Source: Haloactinomyces albus (GTDB lineage Bacteria; Actinomycetota; Actinomycetes; Mycobacteriales; Pseudonocardiaceae). From it: a DNA stretch of 64,000 bases. Below the pieces are notes generated by a model. It saw only the letters and a program-made list of their open reading frames with translations. It had not been told where the DNA came from and made no database searches. Made by a program: the position numbers and the translations under genes. Within the stretch, counting starts at the first letter, position 1; every line of letters begins with the position of its first letter. The DNA lies in assembly GCF_031458135.1 (NCBI RefSeq), contig NZ_JAVDXW010000001.1:3782001-3846000 (forward strand). The letters are read 5' to 3'. Shown here piece by piece: positions 18,960 to 28,441 of this stretch.

Positions 18960-19925
18960 GTGGAAGGTAGTCCACTTCGCCGCCTGAACCCGTTCCGCCG
19001 TGATCGTCGCCGGTGGGGCCGTCGGCACAATCCCGACGGCACGATGACGCTGGTCGATCACCTGTATGAACTGCGGTATCGGCTGGGCCTGGCCACACTG
19101 GCGATCGTGGCCGGGGGCATCCTCGGGTTCTGGTGGTTTTCCCATTCGCCGTTCGGCCTGCCCACGTTGAGTACGTTCGTGACCGGGCCGTACTGTTCCT
19201 TGCCCGCGGAGATGCGGTTCAGTCCCGAGGACGGCCAGTGTCAGTTGATGCAGACCAAGCCGTTCGAGGTCTTCATGATCCGGCTCAAGGTCGGCCTTTC
19301 CCTGGGGGCGGTGCTGCTCAGTCCGGTGTGGCTGTATCAGGTGTGGGCGTTCATCACCCCTGGCCTCTACACCAAGGAGCGCAAGTTCGCGGGGACCTTC
19401 GTGGCTTTGGCGAGCGTGCTGTTCACGGTGGGTGCGGCGCTGGCGTACTTCGTGGTGCCAGAGGGACTGGCGTTCATGGTCGGTTTCGGCGGTGACGCGT
19501 TCTTCACGGCGCTGACCGGTGGCGAGTACATCAACTTCGTGCTGCTGATGCTGATCATCTTCGGCGTCAGTTTCGAACTGCCGCTGATTCTGGTCATGCT
19601 CAACCGGGCGGGTCTGGTCAGCTTCGATCAGCTCAGAAGCTGGTGGCGCGGCATCGTGTTCGTCCTGTTCATCTTCGCCGCCCTGGCCACGCCCGGCCAG
19701 GACCCGATCTCGATGATCGTGCTGGCCGCGGCGCTGAGTGTGCTGTTCGGGATCGCCATGCTGCTGTGCCGCTCCCATGACCGCTCGAAGGCCAGGAAAC
19801 TCGAGCAGCAGGGTCTGCAGGGTCTCGACCCCGATGAGGCCTCGGACATCGACCATCGGCCGTCCTCGCTGGATGTGACTCCGTCCGCAGCGTCGTCGAG
19901 CACGGAGCACGAGGACGCCACCTGA
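18960..19925 (+). CDS. tatC: Sec-independent translocase subunit TatC
   Basis: A 321-residue receptor that binds twin-arginine signal peptides. The sequence shows the cytoplasmic LVDHLYELRYRL start, six hydrophobic helices, the periplasmic loop with TKPFEVFMIRLKVG, FITPGLYTKERK and the conserved FGVSFELPL and ATPGQDPISM. GTG at 18960. The C-terminal 60 residues are a charged tail common in actinomycetes. A tatB is not adjacent, which is normal here. Confidence 0.95.
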   Translation: MEGSPLRRLNPFRRDRRRWGRRHNPDGTMTLVDHLYELRYRLGLATLAIVAGGILGFWWFSHSPFGLPTLSTFVTGPYCSLPAEMRFSPEDGQCQLMQTKPFEVFMIRLKVGLSLGAVLLSPVWLYQVWAFITPGLYTKERKFAGTFVALASVLFTVGAALAYFVVPEGLAFMVGFGGDAFFTALTGGEYINFVLLMLIIFGVSFELPLILVMLNRAGLVSFDQLRSWWRGIVFVLFIFAALATPGQDPISMIVLAAALSVLFGIAMLLCRSHDRSKARKLEQQGLQGLDPDEASDIDHRPSSLDVTPSAASSSTEHEDAT

Positions 19926-19987
19926 CACGGCAGGATCGTCGGCCGTGCCTGCGGACAGTCCTCGTGCAGGTATGAAAACCTGGAGGG

Positions 19988-22786
19988 GTGGCTGAAAGCC
20001 GTGTGAACACCGAGACGACCGCCGCCGGGAAGAGTCCCGCCGACTCCTACGCGGAACACCGACGTCGCAGCGCGCATCCGCAACTGGCCGGTTTCGTGGG
20101 CGAATTGTCCTTCGAGCTCGACGCGTTCCAGCGCACTGCGTGCCAGGCTCTGGAGTCCGGGCACGGTGTGCTGGTGTGCGCACCGACCGGTGCGGGCAAA
20201 ACGGTGGTCGGTGAATTCGCCGTGCATCTGGCGCTGGCCGAGGGGCGCAAGTGCTTCTACACGACTCCCATCAAGGCACTGTCCAACCAGAAGTACGCCG
20301 ATCTGACCGAACGCTACGGCAGCGAAGCGGTGGGACTGCTCACCGGGGACACGTCGATCAACGGCGAGGCCCAGATCGTGGTCATGACCACCGAAGTGCT
20401 GCGCAACATGCTCTATGCTGGCTCGAGCAGCATCGATCAGCTCGGCTATGTCGTCATGGACGAGGTGCACTACCTGGCCGACCGGTTCCGGGGTGCGGTC
20501 TGGGAGGAAGTGATCCTGCACCTTCCGGAGTACGTGCAGCTGGCGAGCCTGTCGGCGACGGTGAGCAACGCCGAGGAATTCGGCGAGTGGCTGGTGGAGG
20601 TGCGCGGGGACACCACGGTGGTGGTGGACGAGCACCGGCCGGTGCCGCTGTGGCAGCACATGCTCGTCGGCTCGCGGATGTTCGATCTCTTCGGCGGTGA
20701 GACCGAGAACCGCGAACTGGAGATCAACCCGAAGCTGCTGCGCCACACGCAGGAACTTTCCCGGGTGCATTCTCCCGGGGGCCGCGGCCGGGGCGGTCCC
20801 AATGGCAAACGTGGGGGGCCGCGTCCGCCGAAGTTCTTCGCGCCGTCGCGCGTGGAGGTGCTCAACGGGCTGGATGCCTCCGGCCTGTTGCCCGCCATCG
20901 TGTTCATCTTCAGTCGTGCGGGCTGCGATGCGGCTGTCGGCCAGTGCGTGCGTTCGGGCCTGCGGCTGACTTCGGAGGACGAGCTCCACGAGATCCGTGA
21001 GGTGATCGAGGAGTACACCAGCAACCTGCCGGAGTCCGACCTGGAGGTGCTGGGCTACTGGGAGTGGCGGGAGGCGCTGGAGCGTGGTGTGGCGGCACAC
21101 CACGCGGGGCTGTTGCCCGCCTTCAAGGAGACCGTGGAGGAACTGTTCGTCCGCGGGCTGGTCAAGGCCGTCTTCGCCACCGAGACGCTGGCACTGGGCA
21201 TCAACATGCCCGCGCGCACCGTCGTGCTGGAACGGCTGGTCAAGTTCAACGGTGAAGCCCATGTCGATCTCAGCCCGGGGGAGTACACGCAGCTCACCGG
21301 CCGGGCGGGTAGGCGGGGCATCGATGTCGAGGGTCACGCGGTGGTCGTGTGGAAACCCGGTATGGACCCCAAACAGGTCGCCGGGCTGGCCTCCACACGG
21401 ACCTACCCACTGCGTTCTTCCTTCCGGCCCGGCTACAACATGGCGGTCAACCTGGTCAACCGGGTGGGCACGGAGCAGGCACGGGAGTTGCTGGAGCAGT
21501 CGTTCGCCCAGTTCCAGGCCGACCGCTCGGTCGTGGGCCTGTCCCGTCGGGTGGAGCGCAACACCGAGGCTCTGGAGGGCTACGCCGAGTCGATGTACTG
21601 CCATCTCGGCGACTTCGAGGAGTACTTCCAGCTGCGGCGCCGGATCTCCGAGCGGGAGAAGTGGCTGGCCAAGCAGAACAAGGCCTCCCGCCGTGCCGAG
21701 GCGGCCAAGTCGCTGGAGAAGCTGCGCAAAGGTGATGTGATCGCGATTCCGTCCGGTCGGCGAGCCGGTCTCGCGGTCGTGATCGATCCGGGCCTGGAAC
21801 CGATGAACGAACCGCGTCCGCTGGTGGTGACCGAGGACCGCTGGTCCGGACGGGTCTCGATCGCCGACTTCCCCTCACCGGTCGAGGCACTCGACAGGAT
21901 CAAACTGCCCAAGCACGTCGATGTGCGCTCGCCGAAGTCGCGTCGCGATCTCGCCTCGTCGATACGCAATACCGGCGTGAAAGCACCGCGGGGCCGCGGT
22001 AAGCGGCGCTCGGATGCCGCTGATGACGAGGAGCTGGCGAGCTTGCGTCGCGCTCTGCGCGCGCATCCGTGCCACGGGTGCGATGAGCGCGAGAGCCATG
22101 TTCGCTGGGCGGAGCGTCATGAGCGGCTGCAGGGCGAGACCGAGAAGCTACGGCGCAAGGTCGCGGCGACGACGCATTCGCTGGCCCGTTCGTTCGACCG
22201 GATCACCGCCCTGCTGTCGGAGCGGGGGTATCTGGATCCGGAGCATGCGCACGGGGTGGAGGATCCGGTCACCGAGCACGGGCGGCGGCTGTCACGGCTC
22301 TACAGCGAATCGGACTTGCTGGCCGCGGAGTGCCTGCGTGTCGGGGTCTGGGAGAAGCTGGACCCGCCCGAGCTCGCGGCCGTGGTGTCGTCGCTGGTGT
22401 ACGAGTCGCGTCGGGAGGGTCCGATGGCACCGCAGGTCCCGTCGGGGTCGGTCAGTGACGCCCTGGATCAGACGTGGCGGCTGTGGGGCGAGCTGGAGGA
22501 CGACGAGCGCAGGCACAAGCTGGACCGAACTCGGGAGCCGGATCCCGGGTTCGCCTGGCCGGTGTTCCGGTGGGCGCGGGGTGAATCCCTGGAGAAGGTG
22601 CTCACCGCTGCCGAGTCGACCGGCAACGAGCTCTCCGCCGGGGATTTCGTGCGCTGGTGCCGTCAGGTGGTGGATGTGCTGGACCAGATCCGGAATGTGG
22701 TCGGCAGGAGTGATCCGGTGGGCAGCGCGGCGACCAAGGCCGTTACCTCGATCCGCCGGGGTGTCGTCGCGGCAGGCGCTGTCTGA
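19988..22786 (+). CDS. helY: Ski2/Mtr4-like DEAD/DEAH-box RNA helicase (HelY)
   Basis: A 932-residue superfamily 2 helicase. Walker A is APTGAGKT (Lys71), the Walker B/DEVH box is VVMDEVHYL (Asp158), motif III SLSATVSN and motif VI QLTGRAGRRGID are present. The C-terminal half has the DSHCT domain (last 170 residues, from CHGCDERESH onward). The GTG at 19988 is 62 bp after tatC. Orthologues sit beside tatAC and paf genes in mycobacteria. An RNA-processing role is inferred from family membership. Confidence 0.93.
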   Translation: MAESRVNTETTAAGKSPADSYAEHRRRSAHPQLAGFVGELSFELDAFQRTACQALESGHGVLVCAPTGAGKTVVGEFAVHLALAEGRKCFYTTPIKALSNQKYADLTERYGSEAVGLLTGDTSINGEAQIVVMTTEVLRNMLYAGSSSIDQLGYVVMDEVHYLADRFRGAVWEEVILHLPEYVQLASLSATVSNAEEFGEWLVEVRGDTTVVVDEHRPVPLWQHMLVGSRMFDLFGGETENRELEINPKLLRHTQELSRVHSPGGRGRGGPNGKRGGPRPPKFFAPSRVEVLNGLDASGLLPAIVFIFSRAGCDAAVGQCVRSGLRLTSEDELHEIREVIEEYTSNLPESDLEVLGYWEWREALERGVAAHHAGLLPAFKETVEELFVRGLVKAVFATETLALGINMPARTVVLERLVKFNGEAHVDLSPGEYTQLTGRAGRRGIDVEGHAVVVWKPGMDPKQVAGLASTRTYPLRSSFRPGYNMAVNLVNRVGTEQARELLEQSFAQFQADRSVVGLSRRVERNTEALEGYAESMYCHLGDFEEYFQLRRRISEREKWLAKQNKASRRAEAAKSLEKLRKGDVIAIPSGRRAGLAVVIDPGLEPMNEPRPLVVTEDRWSGRVSIADFPSPVEALDRIKLPKHVDVRSPKSRRDLASSIRNTGVKAPRGRGKRRSDAADDEELASLRRALRAHPCHGCDERESHVRWAERHERLQGETEKLRRKVAATTHSLARSFDRITALLSERGYLDPEHAHGVEDPVTEHGRRLSRLYSESDLLAAECLRVGVWEKLDPPELAAVVSSLVYESRREGPMAPQVPSGSVSDALDQTWRLWGELEDDERRHKLDRTREPDPGFAWPVFRWARGESLEKVLTAAESTGNELSAGDFVRWCRQVVDVLDQIRNVVGRSDPVGSAATKAVTSIRRGVVAAGAV

Positions 22787-22903
22787 GTCGCTCTGTGCCG
22801 ATCGGGGCCGTGTCCGCCTGCCCGGTCTGCCGGGAGGCGAGAACCTGTGGTTGGATCAGGCGCCGACACTGGCTGCCGCATCGCACGCGCCCCGGAGGCG
22901 TCC

Positions 22904-23575
22904 ATGAGCAATCCCCACGGCCCACCCGGTGGCACGCCCCAGCAGTGGGGGAATCCGTACGGGCCGGGTGCGGCTCCGCATACCCATCCCGGTGGTGCTC
23001 ATCCCGGTGACACTCGCTCCGGTGGTGTTCGGCCGCTGCCGCTTCGGCCGCCGTACGGTGATCTTCTCCCGGGGCAGGGTCCTCCTGCCGGGCGGGGGGC
23101 TCCCGCCGAGCAGGGAGCTCCGTCCTTCCCACAGGCCCAGTGGCAGGAGGGGACACCGCCACCGGGACAGCCGGGGCACTATGGCTACGGTCCGCTGTAT
23201 TCCGGCAGTTTCCAGGAGCCGCAGGGGTTCCCGGATCCCGCACTGGAAAACACGCGCACGAGGAGGTCGCGGGGGCCGTGGCTGCTCGGTGGCCTGGGCG
23301 TGGTCGCCGCTGCGGTGGTGTTCCTCGGATTCGTGGCGCCGGGCTGGTTCCACCGGACCGTGTTCTCCGCGGACGCGATGCAAAAGGGTGTGCAGCGCAT
23401 CCTGGAGGATGTCTACGGTGTGTCGGGCATCGACTCGGTCACCTGCCCGTCCGGCGAACCGGTGGAGGCCTCGCACACGTTCGAGTGTCGGGTGACCGTC
23501 GACGGGCGGAACCGGACGGTGACGATCACGGTCACCGACGCCGAGGGCACCTATGAGGTCGGTCATCTTCGCTGA
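22904..23575 (+). CDS. Membrane-anchored DUF4333-like protein
   Basis: A 223-residue protein with a Pro/Gly-rich cytoplasmic N-terminus (about 1-120), one transmembrane helix (GPWLLGGLGVVAAAVVFLGFVAP) and an extracellular 85-residue domain. That domain has the DUF4333 pattern: a paired Cys (VTCPSGE and FECRVTV), then a strand-rich end with TVTITVTDAEGTYEV. The ATG at 22904 follows GGAGGCG. Function is unknown; the architecture resembles the two repeat-rich proteins at 1.8-3.5 kb. Confidence 0.75.
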   Translation: MSNPHGPPGGTPQQWGNPYGPGAAPHTHPGGAHPGDTRSGGVRPLPLRPPYGDLLPGQGPPAGRGAPAEQGAPSFPQAQWQEGTPPPGQPGHYGYGPLYSGSFQEPQGFPDPALENTRTRRSRGPWLLGGLGVVAAAVVFLGFVAPGWFHRTVFSADAMQKGVQRILEDVYGVSGIDSVTCPSGEPVEASHTFECRVTVDGRNRTVTITVTDAEGTYEVGHLR

Positions 23576-23632
23576 ACGGAAACCGGAAAACGATTCGACC
23601 GGTACCACGCCGAACCGGCATCATCTGCCGGT

Positions 23633-24844
23633 GTGAGCGAGCACGATGTGCGGCCGTTGGCCGAAGCGGAGTTCCGGGACGCCAACCGCGTCTTCCTGTC
23701 CAGCCTGCATCGCCCCGCGCCGACCGACCAGCAGTGGGAGCGATCGACGGCACGGTACGAACCCGGTCGTGTTTTCGGTGCCTTCCGCAGTGGTGAGCTG
23801 GTGGGCACCACGATGGCACTGGGCAGCTCGCTCGCGGTACCCGGCGGTGCGGTACTGCCCGCCTCGGCGGTTACCGGAGTGGGCGTGCGCGCCGATCACA
23901 CGCGGCGTGGTGTACTCCGAGCACTGATGCGGACCCAGCTCGACGACGTGCGGGACCGCGGCGAGCCGGTGGCGATGCTGCACGCGTCCGAGGCGGTCAT
24001 CTACGGGCGTTTCGGCTACGGGGAGGCGACGCGCACGCGCACGGTCTCCCTGGACACGCACCGGGCGACACTGCACGCGGACGCCCCGAGCGGCGGTTCG
24101 ATCCGGCTGCTCGACAAGGCCGAGGCGGGCAAGATTCTGCCCGAGCTGTACCGGCGGATCGTCTCGTCGCGGCCGGGAACCATCAGCCGCAGCGATGGAT
24201 GGTGGGAGTCCCGCCTCGGTGTCTTCAGCGGTGAGCAGATGGTCGTCGCGATCCACACCGGCGAGGACGGTGTCGACGACGGATTCGCGTTGTACGAGGC
24301 GAAGATGAACGACTACCGCTTCGACGACGGGACCTGCGAGTTGCAGGTCGGTGACATCCGGGGTGCCGATGCGGTGGCGACCGCGAGTTTGTGGCGGTTC
24401 CTGCTCGGGGTGGATCTGGTGGACCGGGTCGTGGTCATCGATCGGCCGGTCGACGAGCCGCTCGAACGGTTGCTCACCGACCGCCGCGCCTGCCGGGTGA
24501 GCAGTGTTCAGGACGATCTGTGGGTGCGCCTGGTCGACGTGCCCGCGGCGTTGGCCGCGCGCGGCTACGGTACGGCCGAGCCGGTCGTGGTCGAGGTCCG
24601 CGACGGGTTCCTGCCGGAGAACTCGGGCAGCTACCGGATCGGTGCGGACGGGGTGCAGCGCTGCGCGGCCCAGCCGCAGCTGAGCATGGACGTCGACGTG
24701 CTGGCTTCGCTGTATCTCGGCGATGTCGGTGTCTCCGCTCTCGCGGCGGGCGGCCGGGTGGCCGTGCACGATCCGGCGGCCGTTGCCGAAGCGGATCGCC
24801 TGTTCGCCATGACCGAAGCTCCTTGGTGCGGCACGGGTTTCTGA
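23633..24844 (+). CDS. eis: GNAT N-acetyltransferase, Eis family
   Basis: A 403-residue protein with the Eis plan of two GNAT-like domains and a sterol-carrier-like C-terminal domain. The acetyl-CoA loop is VTGVGVRADHTRRGVLRALM. The catalytic Tyr lies in IYGRFGYGEA. The protein ends WCGTGF, matching the C-terminal carboxylate used as base in mycobacterial Eis. Characterised homologues acetylate aminoglycosides or protein lysines; the substrate here is unknown. GTG start at 23633. Convergent with the exonuclease gene 33 bp away. Confidence 0.88.
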   Translation: MSEHDVRPLAEAEFRDANRVFLSSLHRPAPTDQQWERSTARYEPGRVFGAFRSGELVGTTMALGSSLAVPGGAVLPASAVTGVGVRADHTRRGVLRALMRTQLDDVRDRGEPVAMLHASEAVIYGRFGYGEATRTRTVSLDTHRATLHADAPSGGSIRLLDKAEAGKILPELYRRIVSSRPGTISRSDGWWESRLGVFSGEQMVVAIHTGEDGVDDGFALYEAKMNDYRFDDGTCELQVGDIRGADAVATASLWRFLLGVDLVDRVVVIDRPVDEPLERLLTDRRACRVSSVQDDLWVRLVDVPAALAARGYGTAEPVVVEVRDGFLPENSGSYRIGADGVQRCAAQPQLSMDVDVLASLYLGDVGVSALAAGGRVAVHDPAAVAEADRLFAMTEAPWCGTGF

Positions 24845-24848
24845 CTTC

Positions 24849-24876
24849 GCGGCGACGGTCCTGCGGCGACGGTCCT
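24849..24876. repeat. Tandem 14-bp repeat between convergent genes
   Basis: Two exact copies of GCGGCGACGGTCCT at 24849-24862 and 24863-24876 fill the gap between the eis-type gene and the exonuclease gene. No function is apparent. Confidence 0.8.
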
Positions 24877-24877
24877 G

Positions 24878-25813
24878 TCAGCCGGTCAACGCGGCGAGCA
24901 GCCGGTCGACCGATCCGCCCAGGCTCCAGCGCTGCTGGAGCCGCGTGACGCGTTCGCCGTCGGCGGGAGCCTGCGGTGTCGCATCGTCAGCGCGGTCCAC
25001 GATGACCGGTGCGTCGCGAACGACCCGGACGACGGCGGGAGCGGCGGCGAGGTACTCGCTCGCCTCGACGAGTTTGGTCCGGTTGCGCGGGGTGAGCCGT
25101 TTGTCGGCGCTGTCGGCGGCCACCAGCAGGGCGTCGAGGGAACCGAACTCGGTGACGAGTTTCGCGGCGGTCTTCTCGCCGATTCCGGCCACGCCGGGAA
25201 GGCCGTCGGACGGGTCCCCGCGCAGCACGGCCATCTCGGCGTAGTCCTCGCCCGCGCGCTCGGTGGACAGCCCGTAGCGCTCGGCGAGCTCGCTCGGACC
25301 GTAGTCCTGTGCCTTGGACAGCCCGGCGCCGATGTAGCGCACCCGAGCGGGTACGGGCTCGTCCCGGACCAGTTGGAACAGGTCCCGGTCCCCGGTGATG
25401 ACCTCGACGTGGTCGCGTTGTTCGCGGGCGACGAGGGTGCCGATCACGTCGTCGGCCTCGAATCCCTCGGCCTCGGCGGTGGTGATGCCGAAGGCCGCCA
25501 GCAGTTCCAGGATGATCGGGATCTGCGGGCTCAGCGTGTCCGGGACCTCCTCGGCCGCGGGATCCTCGACGGCGACCCGATGGGTTTTGTACGAGGGCAG
25601 TGCGTCGACCCGGAACTGCGGGCGCCAGTCGTTGTCGAGACAGGCCACGATCCGGTCCGGCCGCCGTTCGCCGACGAGTTTCGCGAGCATGTCGCAGAAG
25701 CCGCGGACCGCGTTGACCGGCGTGCCGTCCGGTGCGGTCAGCGACTGCGGCAGGGCGTAGTACGAACGGAACCAGAGTCCGGCGGCGTCGAGCAGCATGA
25801 TGCGGCCTGTCAC
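24878..25813 (-). CDS. 5'-3' exonuclease (DNA polymerase I N-domain-like)
   Basis: A 311-residue FEN-superfamily nuclease without a polymerase domain. Metal-binding Asp residues appear in MLLDAAGLWFRSYYALP, CLDNDWRPQFR, EGFEADDVIGTL and ITGDRDLFQLV. The helix-hairpin-helix DNA-binding element is LPGVAGIGEKTAAKLV. The GTG at 25813 fits family starts; a GTG at 25831 would add six residues. Such stand-alone exonucleases remove RNA primers and flaps. Confidence 0.92.
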   Translation of the reverse strand: MTGRIMLLDAAGLWFRSYYALPQSLTAPDGTPVNAVRGFCDMLAKLVGERRPDRIVACLDNDWRPQFRVDALPSYKTHRVAVEDPAAEEVPDTLSPQIPIILELLAAFGITTAEAEGFEADDVIGTLVAREQRDHVEVITGDRDLFQLVRDEPVPARVRYIGAGLSKAQDYGPSELAERYGLSTERAGEDYAEMAVLRGDPSDGLPGVAGIGEKTAAKLVTEFGSLDALLVAADSADKRLTPRNRTKLVEASEYLAAAPAVVRVVRDAPVIVDRADDATPQAPADGERVTRLQQRWSLGGSVDRLLAALTG

Positions 25814-25869
25814 GATCGACCAGCCTGCCACGGCCGGATGTGCACCACCGCGGGGGTGGGTGAAAAGGA

Positions 25870-27579
25870 TCAGCCGAGCACCTCGCGCGCGTGTTGCCGG
25901 GCTTGATCCGGTCCCGGGGCGGACAGGGCCGACTGCGCGGCTTTCCGGTAATCCGCCAGGGAGTGTTCCGCCAGAGCGGTTCCCACCGCGGGCAATGCGG
26001 TCGCGGACGTGGAAAGGCTCGTGGCGCCGAGACCGAGCAGAATTCCCGCCAGGAGCGGATCCGCCGCGGCTTCACCGCAGACACCGACGGGTTTGCCGTG
26101 CTCCCCGCCCGCGCGCCCGAGGGTGTCGACGAACCGGAGCAGGGCGGGCTGCCACGGGTCGTTGAGGGTGGCGAGCGCTCCGAGCGTGCGATCGGCGGCG
26201 AAAGCGTACTGGGCCAGATCGTTGGTCCCGATGCTGATGAAATCCGCGGCGTCGAGGATGTCGTGGGCGGCCAGGGCCGCTGCCGGGATTTCGATCATGA
26301 CGCCCGCGCGCGTGATGCCCGCGGTACGGGCTCGCTCGACGAACCACGAAGCCTCTTCGGCAGTGGCGACCATGGGAGCCATCACCGATACCGCGGCTCC
26401 CGTGTCGTCGGCCGCGGCGGCGATGGCCTCGAGCTGACGATCCACGATCGCGGGGCGTTCGAAGGCGACGCGGAGTCCGCGCACGCCGAGAGCGGGATTC
26501 GGTTCGGAAGAGGCGTGCAGGAACGGCAGGGGCTTGTCCGCTCCGGCGTCGAGAGTGCGTACGACGACGGATTTGCCCGTGAACGGAGCCATGGCTTCGG
26601 CGTAGGCGGCGCGCTGGGCTGCCACATCGGGTTCCTCGGGCGCGGCGAGGTAGCAGAACTCCGTCCGGAAAAGACCCACACCCGGTGCTCCGGCCCGATG
26701 CGCGACCTGTGCGTCCGTGCCCGATCCGATGTTGGCCAGGACCGTGATGGGATGCCCGTCGGCCGTGTGGCAGGCACCGGACCATTCGCGCTCCTCCGGG
26801 CGGGAGGATGCTTCGACGTGCACCGGGTGGTCGGTGAGCTCCACGGTGCCGGTGTCACCGTCGACGGTGACACCGGCGGCCGGGTGAGCGAGTACACCGC
26901 TGACGGCCACGATCGCCGGGATTCCCAGGGACCTCGCGAGAATCGCGGTGTGGCTGGTCGGACCGCCTTCCTCGGTGACCAGTGCCAGAACCAGCGCGGG
27001 ATCGAGTCCCGCGGTGTCGGCCGGGGAGAGGTCGCGCGCCACCAGCACTCCGGGGCGGGTCATCTCCGGTGGCCCCGGCGCAGCGACACCGAGCAGTTCG
27101 GCCACGATCCGGTCCCGAACGTCCTGGACATCACGGGCCCGTTCGGCCAGGTACTCCCCGGCGCCGGCCACCATCTCCGCGAACTCGTTGCCCGCCTCGT
27201 ACACGGCCCGCTCGGCGGGCAGCGACCGCTCGGAGACCAGCTTCTCGGCCTGCGACAGCAGCGCCGGATCCACTGCCATGGCCGCTGTCGTCTCGAGTAC
27301 CGATCGGGCAGAACCTTCCACGGTGGTCGCACGGATCGTCAACCGGTCGGCCACCAGGTGTGCCGCGGGCCGGATGCGTTCGATGTCGGCGTGCGGATCC
27401 GAGGGAGCCGGAACCGAGGACGGCTCGTTCAGCGGCTCCGCGATGCGTACCACCGGTCCGGCCGCGCGGCCGGGACTGACGCCGACACCGCGCAGTGTCG
27501 TTGCGCTCGCGGTTGTTCCGTTCGCAGCCGTTCCACTCGCAGCCGTCCCACTCGCAGGGGTCGGGTCATGCAGGCTCAT
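25870..27579 (-). CDS. ptsI: PTS enzyme I (phosphoenolpyruvate-protein phosphotransferase)
   Basis: A 569-residue enzyme that transfers phosphate from PEP to HPr. The active-site His210 lies in GGPTSHTAILARSLGIPA, and the PEP-binding barrel has RTLDAGADKPL and the C-terminal VGVCGEAAADP. The ATG at 27579 follows GAGGAGACACAC. The first 28 residues are an unusual Ala/Ser/Gly/Thr repeat (SGTAASGTAANG) before the family sequence begins at TLRGVGVSPG. Divergent from the fru operon, with which it completes the sugar transport chain. Confidence 0.95.
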   Translation of the reverse strand: MSLHDPTPASGTAASGTAANGTTASATTLRGVGVSPGRAAGPVVRIAEPLNEPSSVPAPSDPHADIERIRPAAHLVADRLTIRATTVEGSARSVLETTAAMAVDPALLSQAEKLVSERSLPAERAVYEAGNEFAEMVAGAGEYLAERARDVQDVRDRIVAELLGVAAPGPPEMTRPGVLVARDLSPADTAGLDPALVLALVTEEGGPTSHTAILARSLGIPAIVAVSGVLAHPAAGVTVDGDTGTVELTDHPVHVEASSRPEEREWSGACHTADGHPITVLANIGSGTDAQVAHRAGAPGVGLFRTEFCYLAAPEEPDVAAQRAAYAEAMAPFTGKSVVVRTLDAGADKPLPFLHASSEPNPALGVRGLRVAFERPAIVDRQLEAIAAAADDTGAAVSVMAPMVATAEEASWFVERARTAGITRAGVMIEIPAAALAAHDILDAADFISIGTNDLAQYAFAADRTLGALATLNDPWQPALLRFVDTLGRAGGEHGKPVGVCGEAAADPLLAGILLGLGATSLSTSATALPAVGTALAEHSLADYRKAAQSALSAPGPDQARQHAREVLG

Positions 27580-27615
27580 GTGTGTCTCCTCGGTTTCCCT
27601 CGCAGTGCCGGAGTC

Positions 27616-27653
27616 TTGACAATATGGCAATAAAAGGCAGAATCAGGCAATAT
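27616..27653 (+). promoter_or_regulatory. fru promoter with twin GGCAATA operator-like repeats
   Basis: A consensus -35 (TTGACA, 27616-27621) is followed after 16 bases by CAGAAT (27638-27643). Two GGCAATA direct repeats at 27626-27632 and 27647-27653 are 21 bp apart (two helical turns) and flank or overlap the -10. They are good candidates for the DeoR regulator encoded next. Operator function is inferred. Confidence 0.55.
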
Positions 27654-27679
27654 CAAACACAGACCGGAGGAAAACGGGC

Positions 27680-28441
27680 ATGTATGGGGCCGAGCGTCAA
27701 CAGCTGCTGGCGCAGCGTGCGCGAGCCGACGGGCGTATCGACGTCATGGCCGCGTCGACGGAGTTCGAGGTGGCGCCGGAGACGATCCGCCGTGATCTCG
27801 GAGCGCTGGAGCGACAGGGGCTGGTGCGCCGTGTCTACGGCGGGGCCATCCCGGTCGACCGGCTCGATTTCGAACCCGGTGTGTCCCAGCGGGACCGGAT
27901 CAACGCCGCGGAGAAGGAGCGGATCGCCCGAGCGGCGTTGGAGCTGTTGCCGAACCGGGGAACGGTGCTGCTGGATGCGGGCACGACCACGACCCGGCTC
28001 GCAGGTCTGTTTCCCGGTGACCGTGAACTGACGGTCGTGACGAACGCGCTGCCGGTGGCCAATCAGCTCGCTCCTCGCGGAAACTGCACCCTGCACATGC
28101 TCGGGGGGCGCGTCCGGGGGACGACACTGGCCTCGGTCGAGTCGTGGGCGACGGACATACTCGCCGGACTGACGATCGATGTGGGTTTCTTCGGGGCCAA
28201 CGGGTTTTCGGTCGCCGGTGGGTGTACGACTCCGGACACGGCGGAAGCGGCGGTCAAGGCCGCCATGGTCCGCGCCTGCCGCCGCCGGGTGCTGCTGGCC
28301 GACCACCGCAAGTACGGCGATGACCGGTTCAGCAGATTCGCGAAGCTCTCCGAGATCGATGTGGTGGTGACCGACAGCGGTCTGGACGAGGCGGCAGTGG
28401 CCGAGCTGACCGAGGCCGAGACCGAAGTGGTGCTCGCATGA
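27680..28441 (+). CDS. fruR: DeoR-family regulator of the fructose operon
   Basis: A 253-residue repressor. An N-terminal winged HTH (ASTEFEVAPETIRRDLGALERQGLVRRVYGGA) carries the DeoR signature. The C-terminal sugar-phosphate-binding domain has LLDAGTTTTRLA and VGFFGANGFS. In homologues fructose 1-phosphate relieves repression. The ATG at 27680 follows GGAGGAAAACGGGC. It overlaps fruK by four bases, so it is the first gene of the operon it probably controls. Confidence 0.9.
   Translation: MYGAERQQLLAQRARADGRIDVMAASTEFEVAPETIRRDLGALERQGLVRRVYGGAIPVDRLDFEPGVSQRDRINAAEKERIARAALELLPNRGTVLLDAGTTTTRLAGLFPGDRELTVVTNALPVANQLAPRGNCTLHMLGGRVRGTTLASVESWATDILAGLTIDVGFFGANGFSVAGGCTTPDTAEAAVKAAMVRACRRRVLLADHRKYGDDRFSRFAKLSEIDVVVTDSGLDEAAVAELTEAETEVVLA

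Noticed and set aside
25891-27633. 580-residue open frame on the plus strand
   Set aside because: Antisense to ptsI, whose active site is intact.
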